64,000 nucleotides of DNA from Opitutaceae bacterium (GTDB lineage Bacteria; Verrucomicrobiota; Verrucomicrobiia; Opitutales; Opitutaceae): NCBI GenBank assembly GCA_030648295.1, contig JAUSID010000168.1, forward strand, positions 1-64,000. The letters are read 5' to 3'. Shown in pieces: positions 26,810 to 34,153 of the stretch. Under the pieces are notes generated by a model that saw only the letters and a program-made list of their open reading frames with translations, did not search any database and was not told the origin of the DNA. Every line of letters begins with the position of its first letter. Positions within the stretch are counted from its first letter, which is position 1. A program made the position numbers and the translations under genes.

Positions 26810-28150
26810 TTAAGCGCCGCGTGCGAGCAGCGCGAGCGTCGCCTCGACGAAGCGGTTTCCATTTTCCGGCGCGAACACCGCATTGAGCGCCTCATATCGT
26901 CGCTGCGCCGCGGCATCGGGCGTGACGATGTAGCCCTGGAGTTCGCCGTTCGCCAGCGTGATCAGGTGGGTGCGCGGCGAGCGTGCCTTGAGCGCGAGAG
27001 CATACTCCACGAAAAACTCGCCGGGCCAGCCGACGAACGTCCACGGCCCGATCCGAATCGCCTGGATCTCCGCGGGCGTTCGCGCCGCCAGCGCCGCTTT
27101 CAACCGGCCGTCGGCGGCGGCGCGCGCTAGCTCCGCGGTCTCCTCGGCCCCGAAAACATCACACTCGGCGGTGCGCACGGCGGGCGCAGCCGCACCTTCC
27201 GCCTTGAGCTCCCTGAAGCGCGCGCGCGCCCCGGCGAGCACGCGTTCGGCATCGCCGGGGCCGGGGAACGCGCGCGGCTCGAGTTCGACCCAGCCCTGCC
27301 GCGCGTCCACGCGCGCCTCCGTCGTGAACGAAATCGTCGCGATCGCCGACGCGATCGAGCGGCCGAGGTTTTCCCCGAGCCGTTGCGCCTCCGCCAGCGT
27401 GTTGCCGCGCGTGAAATGCCGCGGGCTCTGGTTTCCCGAAGCGCCGTTGTGATAGAGGATCGGGCAGCCGGCCGGCAGCGCGCCGCGCCGGAGGAAGCTG
27501 CGGGTGAAATGCGGAAAGTCGCCGCTGATCACGGTCGAGTCTTCATGCAGCACCGTCGGATGCATCGCATACACGACCATGCAGCCGAGCGGCTGCCGCG
27601 TCTTCACGCTGCGCGCGACGAGCACGGGAACCTCCGGATCGGCCGGGCCGCGCGGATCATGCCGGTTGGAACCGACGCCTTCCGCACGCGCAACCGCCAG
27701 TCCCACCTCCGCCGGTTCCGCCGCGGTGACCGCGCGGCTCGCCGTCTGCACGATGAGGTCGAGCAGCCGGGCGGCGTATTCGAAATCCGGTTTCGGCACG
27801 ACGGGATCGGCGGCGTTGCCGATCTGGTCCACCAGGACCGGGCCGGAGTGCGTGTGCGTGGCGCTCAGCAGAATGGCGTCCTCACGCACTCCCGTCTTCA
27901 CGGCGATTCGCCGCCGCGCTTCGAGCACCAGCTCGCGCGGCACGAATATCAGATCGTGGGCGAGGAAAAGCGCGGACGCCTCGCCGTCGCTGACGAACAG
28001 CGCCGTGCACTCGAGCGGATCGTGGACGCCCGTGCTGTTGCGCGGCACGTGCGGGTAGCCGAAGAGGAAAACCGATCCCGCCGGTGTGATGTCGGCGGTG
28101 GCTGCGCCCGCAACGAGCCCGGCGCGCGCGGAATCATGGGAGGAACTCAT
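26810..28150 (-). CDS. Neutral/alkaline ceramidase N-terminal domain-like protein
   Basis: AGAATADITPAGSVFLFGYPHVPRNSTGVHDPL...LFLAHDLIFVP...LLSATHTHSGP; EFFVEYALALKARSP. Confidence 0.75.
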   Translation of the reverse strand: MSSSHDSARAGLVAGAATADITPAGSVFLFGYPHVPRNSTGVHDPLECTALFVSDGEASALFLAHDLIFVPRELVLEARRRIAVKTGVREDAILLSATHTHSGPVLVDQIGNAADPVVPKPDFEYAARLLDLIVQTASRAVTAAEPAEVGLAVARAEGVGSNRHDPRGPADPEVPVLVARSVKTRQPLGCMVVYAMHPTVLHEDSTVISGDFPHFTRSFLRRGALPAGCPILYHNGASGNQSPRHFTRGNTLAEAQRLGENLGRSIASAIATISFTTEARVDARQGWVELEPRAFPGPGDAERVLAGARARFRELKAEGAAAPAVRTAECDVFGAEETAELARAAADGRLKAALAARTPAEIQAIRIGPWTFVGWPGEFFVEYALALKARSPRTHLITLANGELQGYIVTPDAAAQRRYEALNAVFAPENGNRFVEATLALLARGA

Positions 28151-28223
28151 CCGGAACGCCGCCGAAAGGACGGCAGCGGCCGACGCTCGGCAGCCCCCGC
28201 CTCGGACGCAAATGTTATTTTTT

Positions 28224-28259
28224 GTGAGAGTGTGTGGTTTCTTGACATTGGGTCACACG
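28224..28259 (+). promoter_or_regulatory. Candidate operator/promoter motif copy 2, divergent intergenic region
   Basis: GTGAG-agtgtgtggtttc-TTGACATT-gggtc-ACACG; identical fixed bases and spacing to 25380..25415. Confidence 0.55.
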
Positions 28260-28346
28260 TTTTGAAACTGCGCGGGTCGTGATCATTCCTTCTTCGCGGC
28301 CCAATTTCATCGTCGCCCACCGGCGCGGTGCCGATCGCAACCTCGC

Positions 28347-29744
28347 ATGTCGCTGATCCCCCCCCCCAACGTCGACGCGTTTTCCACGCTCGAATGGGGC
28401 CGCGTCGATCTCTCCCGCGTGCCCCACGTGCCGGTGCCGCCGCCCGGCCCGCTTTCGCGCGACCAGCACGCGCGCTGCACGCGCTACTTCAAGGGACTGA
28501 GCACCCAGGTGAAGCTGTTTCCCGTCGCCTTCGAGTCCGGCGCCGGCTGTGTCTTGCGCGACGTCGACGGCAACGAATACATCGATTTCTCCTCCGGGAT
28601 TTACGTGACCACCCTCGGCCATTGTCACCCGAAGATCAGCGAGGCGATTGCCCGGTCGGCGTCGCAGTTGATGAACGCACACGACTTCACCACGCCGATC
28701 AAGACGCGGCTGATGGAGAAACTCGCGGAGGTGCTGCCGGGCGACCTGACGGGATACCAGCTCTACGACTCCGGCACGACCGCGGTCGAAGCTGGCCTTC
28801 GCGTGCTTCGCGCCGCGACCGGAAAGCACGAGACCGTGAGTTGCTTCAACGACTATCACGGCAAGACCTACGGCGCGGTGTCGCTCGGCCACATCCGCTC
28901 GCACGTTTACGGCGCGGTGCGTGGCCCCGGCTCGCACATGGTGCCGCGGCCCGACCCGTATCGGCCGATGTGGACGAAGCCCGACGGGTCGATCGACACC
29001 GATCAGTACCTCAGCTTCTACGGCCAGTATCTCGACAAAGGCACGGTTGGCAGCGTCGCCGGTTTCGTGCTCGAGCCGATTCAGGGCTGGGGCGGCTCGG
29101 TCATGCCGCCGGACGATTTCTTCCCGAAGTTGCGTCGCTTCTGCGATGCGCGAAAAATCCTCCTCATGGCCGACGAGGTGCTCACGGGCTGGGGCCGCAC
29201 CGGCAAATGGCTGTGCCTCGAGCACTGGGGCGTCGTTCCCGACGTGGTCACGATCGGCAAGGGCTTCGGTAATGGGTTTCCGGTGACGTGCGTCGCGGTG
29301 CGGGAGCCGTTCAAGGAGAGTTTCGAGTCGATTTCCGCCTCCAGCAGCTACGGCGGCAATCCGATGGCCTGCGCCGCCGCACTCGCCGCCACGGAGGTCA
29401 TCGAGGACGAAGGATTGCTGGCCCATGCCGAGACGCTGGGCGAGATCGCGTTGCGCCGGATGCAGAAGATTCGCGACGCCCACAAGATCGTGGGCGACGT
29501 TCGCGCCAAGGGCTGCCTCATGGGCATAGAACTGGTCAAGGATCGCACCACGAAGGAACCGTTCGATCATGCCGGCACGCTCGTGTACCAGAAAGCCTTC
29601 CGGAAGGGCCTCGCCTGGATTCCCGCCGGCCACATCCTGCGGATGAGCCCGCCGATCGTGATGGATGAGGATACGCTGCTGAAGGGACTCGACCTCATCG
29701 AGGAAGCGATTGGCGAAACCGCGCGCGAGCTCGGCTACAGCTGA
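28347..29744 (+). CDS. Class III PLP-dependent aminotransferase
   Basis: GNEYIDFSSGIYVTTLGHCHPKISEAI; LLMADEVLTGWGRTGKWLCLEHWGVVPDVVTIGKGFGNGFPVTCV. Confidence 0.92.
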   Translation: MSLIPPPNVDAFSTLEWGRVDLSRVPHVPVPPPGPLSRDQHARCTRYFKGLSTQVKLFPVAFESGAGCVLRDVDGNEYIDFSSGIYVTTLGHCHPKISEAIARSASQLMNAHDFTTPIKTRLMEKLAEVLPGDLTGYQLYDSGTTAVEAGLRVLRAATGKHETVSCFNDYHGKTYGAVSLGHIRSHVYGAVRGPGSHMVPRPDPYRPMWTKPDGSIDTDQYLSFYGQYLDKGTVGSVAGFVLEPIQGWGGSVMPPDDFFPKLRRFCDARKILLMADEVLTGWGRTGKWLCLEHWGVVPDVVTIGKGFGNGFPVTCVAVREPFKESFESISASSSYGGNPMACAAALAATEVIEDEGLLAHAETLGEIALRRMQKIRDAHKIVGDVRAKGCLMGIELVKDRTTKEPFDHAGTLVYQKAFRKGLAWIPAGHILRMSPPIVMDEDTLLKGLDLIEEAIGETARELGYS

Positions 29745-29778
29745 TGGATTCGATGCGCACCTGGAGGCTGGATCGAAC

Positions 29779-29978
29779 GTGGCACGGGCGTCTCCCTCGA
29801 CAGGCTCGGGACCCTGAGCTTGCCGAACGGGCCGCCCGTGTTGTTGCGTGGCACGGGCGTCTCGCCCGTGTTTTGGCGGCGCTCCGCGCCGCCCATGGGC
29901 GAGACGCCCATGTCACCTCAATCCCACGGGCGAGACGCCCGTGCCACCACTGATCATGGGCGGAACGCCCGTGCCACC
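29779..29978. repeat. Family B inverted-repeat cluster
   Basis: gtggcacgggcgtctccctcgacaggctcgggaccctgagcttgccgaacgggc; tggcacgggcgtctcgcccgtg; cccacgggcgagacgcccgtgccacc; tcatgggcggaacgcccgtgccacc. Confidence 0.85.
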
Positions 29979-29992
29979 TTCAGGATCGCATC

Positions 29993-30940
29993 ATGAAAAA
30001 ACAGCCCGCCCGGTTCACGTATGCGCCCGCGGAATTCATCCCGTTCCGCGATCGGACGGTGATTGAACGCATCCGGAAGATCAAAAAGGAAGACATCACG
30101 AAGCACTGGAATCCGGCGTTCAAGATCACCGTCATCCCGGATGCCGACGTGGAATTTCTCTGGATGACGGAGATGTTCTCGCGGATCAAAACCGCGATGG
30201 AAGCCGGCCAGCCGCTCGTGATGATCATGCCGAACCCGTGGCCGAACTACCGGCGGCTCGCGTTCCTGATTAACAAGTTTCGCGTGAACTGCCGGCGGCT
30301 GTACACGTTCAATATGGACGAGTACGCGAACGAGAAGGGCGAGATTGCGCCCGAGACCTGGGAGTTCGGGTTCATGCACGCGTTCAAGAAATACTTCTGG
30401 TCGCAGATCGATCCGAAGCTGCGGCCGCCGGAAAAAAACATCCAGGGGCCGACCGACCGGAACATCAGGGACTACGGCCGGATGATCGCGGACCGCGGCG
30501 GCGCCGACGTGTGTTACAGCGGCCCGGGCTGGGCCGGCCACCTCGCCTTCATCGATCCCAACGCGCCAGAGTTCGCGGCCGCCACGCTCGAGGAGTGGAA
30601 GCAAATGGGTCCGCGCGTGTGCACGCTGCACCCGCTGACCATCGCGCAAAATTCGCTCCACGGCAGCTTCGGCATGAGCGGAGATCTCGCCGCCGTCCCG
30701 CCCAAGGCGGCGACGATCGGTCCCGCCGAGGTGATCGCGACGAAGCATCGCCTCGACATTCACGCGATCACGATCGACGGCTCCTTTGCGTCCTGGCAGC
30801 GGTTCACGACCCGTCTCGCCCTGCACGGGCCGGTCACGCCGCTCGTGCCGCAATCGATCCTTCAGACGCTCCGTACCGACGTCTGGGTTTCGGAATCCAT
30901 CGCCGAGAACATCGAACCGCGCTGGGACAAGGGCTATTGA
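29993..30940 (+). CDS. Glucosamine-6-phosphate isomerase (NagB)-fold homologue with altered active site
   Basis: RRLYTFNMDEYANEKGE (NagB NMDEY motif) and GPGWAGHLAFIDP aligning with NagB GVGNDGHIAFNEP. Confidence 0.75.
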   Translation: MKKQPARFTYAPAEFIPFRDRTVIERIRKIKKEDITKHWNPAFKITVIPDADVEFLWMTEMFSRIKTAMEAGQPLVMIMPNPWPNYRRLAFLINKFRVNCRRLYTFNMDEYANEKGEIAPETWEFGFMHAFKKYFWSQIDPKLRPPEKNIQGPTDRNIRDYGRMIADRGGADVCYSGPGWAGHLAFIDPNAPEFAAATLEEWKQMGPRVCTLHPLTIAQNSLHGSFGMSGDLAAVPPKAATIGPAEVIATKHRLDIHAITIDGSFASWQRFTTRLALHGPVTPLVPQSILQTLRTDVWVSESIAENIEPRWDKGY

Positions 30941-31935
30941 GCGACGCCCCGCGATCCGCCGTGCTCATCGACGTTCACAATCATCTCGGCGCGGACCTCT
31001 TCTTCTATCTCAACGGTTTCTATCCCTATGCGCAGGATTTGCCGGCGCTGGTGACCGAGGGTCGCCGGCACGGGATCGATCGCTGGGTGGTGTTCCCGAT
31101 GGTGGCGAATGCGTGGTTCGATCCCGCGGCGATGCGACGCGGCCAGCTTGTCCCCGGCGGACCCGAAAAGGTGCCCTACGCCTTCGAGAATGAGCGGATG
31201 CTCCGCGAAATCTACGAACAGTTTCCGGACTTCGGCCGGTTGACGCTGCCGTTCGTCATGTTCGACCCGATGCGCGAACCGGCGGCGCAGGTCGAGCGGC
31301 TCCGCGAACTGTACTGCGAGTTCCCGTTCCATGGGCTGAAACTCCAGGCGACGATGATCCAGTCCGACGCCGGTGCGCTGCTCGGCGCCGGCCGCTGCCT
31401 GCTCGAACTCGCCGCGGAACTGGATCTGCCGCTCCTGATCCACTCGAGCGTGGCGGCCAACGATCCCTGGTCCGCAGCCGGCCTGCTGCTGCGCATCGCG
31501 ACGTCGGCGCCGCACCTGCGCTTCTGCCTCGCCCACAGCTGCCGGTTCGATCGCGAATACCTCGATCGCGTGGCGGAGCTGCCAAACACCTGGTTCGATT
31601 GCTCCGCGCACCGGATCCACTGCGAGGGCGCGGTGCGCGGGATGCCGTTCATCGCCGCGCCGGCCCGGCGCTTCGCCGCCGATTATCGCGACCCGACCGC
31701 GGTGCTCCGCGCGCTCGCCGCGACGTATCCAGAAAAACTGATCTGGGGATCGGACACCCCGTTCCAGAGTTTCGTCGCGAAGGAGCCCGAGGGGCTCGTT
31801 TCGCTCCGCAGCACCTACGCGGAGGAGATTGGCTGTCTCCGCGCGCTGCCGCCGCCGGTGCAGGCCGCCATCGCGCACGACAACACCCTCGCCTTTCTGC
31901 GGCTAAAAGATCCCGCGATCCTGTCGCGCGACTGA
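30937..31935 (+). CDS. Amidohydrolase-family (TIM-barrel) metal-dependent hydrolase, probable TTG start
   Basis: VLIDVHNHLGADLFF (HxH), HGLKLQATM, LPLLIHSS, LIWGSDTPFQSF; TTGA overlap with the upstream stop; ORF track extends upstream in an unrelated frame. Confidence 0.82.
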   Translation: MSDAPRSAVLIDVHNHLGADLFFYLNGFYPYAQDLPALVTEGRRHGIDRWVVFPMVANAWFDPAAMRRGQLVPGGPEKVPYAFENERMLREIYEQFPDFGRLTLPFVMFDPMREPAAQVERLRELYCEFPFHGLKLQATMIQSDAGALLGAGRCLLELAAELDLPLLIHSSVAANDPWSAAGLLLRIATSAPHLRFCLAHSCRFDREYLDRVAELPNTWFDCSAHRIHCEGAVRGMPFIAAPARRFAADYRDPTAVLRALAATYPEKLIWGSDTPFQSFVAKEPEGLVSLRSTYAEEIGCLRALPPPVQAAIAHDNTLAFLRLKDPAILSRD

Positions 31936-31995
31936 CACGGTCACTTCGTCCATCCGGCCGCGCCTGCAACCCACCAATCCCAGCACCCCCGGCCG

Positions 31996-34026
31996 ATGCC
32001 CAGCCTTCATCCTCTCGATTACGTCATCCTCGCGGCCTACTTCGTTGTCCTGATTGTCCTCGGCAAGGTTTCGGCCAAGCACGCGAAGACCGGCGAAGGT
32101 TTTTTCCTCGCCGGCCGCAAGCTCGGCAAGCTCTACCAGTTCTTCCTCAACTTCGGAAACTCCGTCGCCGCCGCCGACACCGTCAGCACGTCGAGCCTCG
32201 TCTACCAGCACGGCGTCTCCGGCGTGTGGGTCGGGTTCCAGATGATTTTCCTGAACCCGTATTACTGGTTCATGTTTCCGTGGTATCGGCGCGTGCGACT
32301 GACGACGATGGCCGATATCTTCCAGGATCGGCTCGGCAGCCGCCCGCTCGCGCTTTTCTATGCCAGTTTCCAGATCGTCATGGCGGTGGCGGTCTCCATG
32401 GCCTTCGGCAACCTGGTCTCGTACAAAATCTCCGCCGCCCTGGTGACGAAACCCGAGGCCACGTGGACCCAGGGCGAAGCGCAGTCCGTCAGCGGTTATC
32501 GCGAACTCACCCGCCTCGAGAACACGAGGCGCGAGCGGCCGTTGTCGGAACCGGAACAGGGCACGCTCGGCTCCCTGCGCGAGCGGCACACGCGCGGCGA
32601 GTTGAACAACTACGTCACCGCCCTCGAACCGTGGTCCTTCTACATCGTCTACACCCTCGCGGTCGGAATCTACATCGTGCTGGGCGGCATGACTGCAACC
32701 GCGCTCAACGAGTCTTTTCAAGGTGTGTTGATCCTCGTGTTCTCGGTCATCCTGATCCCGGCGGGACTGGCTGCGATTGGCGGCTGGCACCAGCTCGGTG
32801 CGACACTGCCCGACGCGAAACTCAATCTGTTCGGCGCGACCGGCGTGTCGGACTTCACCGGCTGGACGATCGCCGCCGTGTTCTTCGCCACGATTCTCCA
32901 GGCGCACGCGATGCCGCACAACATGAGCATCGCCAGCTCGGCCCGAAACGAATTCGCCGCGCGGTTCGGTGCGGTGGCCGGCACTTTCGGCAAGCGGATC
33001 GTCACGATCATGTGGGCGTTCTGCGGGCTGATCGCGATCGTGATGTTCTCCGGCCCGAACACGCTCGCCGATCCCGACACGGTCTGGGGCACGATGTCCC
33101 GGCAGCTGCTCGGGCCGGGGATGCTCGGCTTGATGCTCGCCGGCGTGCTCGCGGCCAACATGTCGACCGTCGCGGCGCAGGCCATGGCGGTGTCGGCGCT
33201 CTTCGCGCGCAACGTCTACGCGAGCTTCCGCCGCGATGCGACCGATGAAGACGTAGTGCGCGCCGGCCGCCGCACGCTTGTCGTCGTCCTCATCCTCGGC
33301 GTGCTCGTCGCGACCAAGCTTTCCGATGTCTACACCGTCCTCCAGTTCGCGATGACAATCAACGTGCCCTTCGGCGCGTCGATTCTGCTGATGTTCACCT
33401 GGCGCCGCCTCACCGCGCCCGCGGTGTGGACCGCCGTGATCGGCTCCGCCCTGCTCAACATCGTGTTTCCGCTCGTCGCCCAGAATATCCCGGCCCTGCG
33501 CGATCATCCCGCGCTGACGGTGCGCGCGACAGACGCGAACGGACGGCCGCTCGCAGTTTATTTCGAGTCGGTCATCCGCTCCGACTCCAGCAACCCGAAC
33601 AGCCCGCTCCAGGGCCGCGGCCGGCTGCATACCGAATTGCTCGTGCTGCGCGCGGTCGGGGTCGACGTCGCGGGCTTTTCGCCCGGCGGCCGTCTCGCCG
33701 GCCGGTTCCTCGTCGATGCGCTCGTGCCGCTCGTCCTTCTCTTTGGCGTCAGCCTGGTGACACGTGCGCCCGATCGCCGGCTCGTCGAGCAGTTCTACGG
33801 CAAAATGAAAACGCCGGTGGCACCGACGCCCGAACAGGATGTAATCGCAGTGGAGGAAACGCGACGCGACCCCGGCCGTTTCGATCATCAGAAGCTCCGC
33901 CCGAAATCATCGTGGGAGTTCACGCGATGGGACGCCACCGACACGATTGGTTTCGCGGTCAGCTGCCTCGTGACTCTCGTGATCATCGGTGCCTTTCTCG
34001 GTCTGCTGCAACTGGTCCGGATTTGA
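31996..34026 (+). CDS. Sodium:solute symporter (SSS) family transporter
   Basis: DYVILAAYFVVLIVLGKVSAKHAKTGEGFFLAGRKLGKL, multiple TM segments, TDEDVVRAGRRTLVVV. Confidence 0.9.
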   Translation: MPSLHPLDYVILAAYFVVLIVLGKVSAKHAKTGEGFFLAGRKLGKLYQFFLNFGNSVAAADTVSTSSLVYQHGVSGVWVGFQMIFLNPYYWFMFPWYRRVRLTTMADIFQDRLGSRPLALFYASFQIVMAVAVSMAFGNLVSYKISAALVTKPEATWTQGEAQSVSGYRELTRLENTRRERPLSEPEQGTLGSLRERHTRGELNNYVTALEPWSFYIVYTLAVGIYIVLGGMTATALNESFQGVLILVFSVILIPAGLAAIGGWHQLGATLPDAKLNLFGATGVSDFTGWTIAAVFFATILQAHAMPHNMSIASSARNEFAARFGAVAGTFGKRIVTIMWAFCGLIAIVMFSGPNTLADPDTVWGTMSRQLLGPGMLGLMLAGVLAANMSTVAAQAMAVSALFARNVYASFRRDATDEDVVRAGRRTLVVVLILGVLVATKLSDVYTVLQFAMTINVPFGASILLMFTWRRLTAPAVWTAVIGSALLNIVFPLVAQNIPALRDHPALTVRATDANGRPLAVYFESVIRSDSSNPNSPLQGRGRLHTELLVLRAVGVDVAGFSPGGRLAGRFLVDALVPLVLLFGVSLVTRAPDRRLVEQFYGKMKTPVAPTPEQDVIAVEETRRDPGRFDHQKLRPKSSWEFTRWDATDTIGFAVSCLVTLVIIGAFLGLLQLVRI

Positions 34027-34153
34027 GCGCGACGAGTTGAGCTCCTGGGCATCGCGCGGGCGCGCTTGATGGGAGGCTCACGTCCGGTTGAAATGCGGCG
34101 TTTCAGCGCCGGATCGTAATGTCCCTTCTCCACTGAACGTCTATCCTCCCATC

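Noticed and set aside
28242-28270. Sigma-70 promoter with -35 TTGACA at 28242
   Set aside because: -35 is perfect but no convincing -10 at 16-18 nt spacing (gaaact/aaactg); kept only as part of the shared gapped motif.
31903-33888. 661-aa minus-strand ORF antisense to the SSS symporter
   Set aside because: Highly charged low-complexity translation; symporter is strongly supported.
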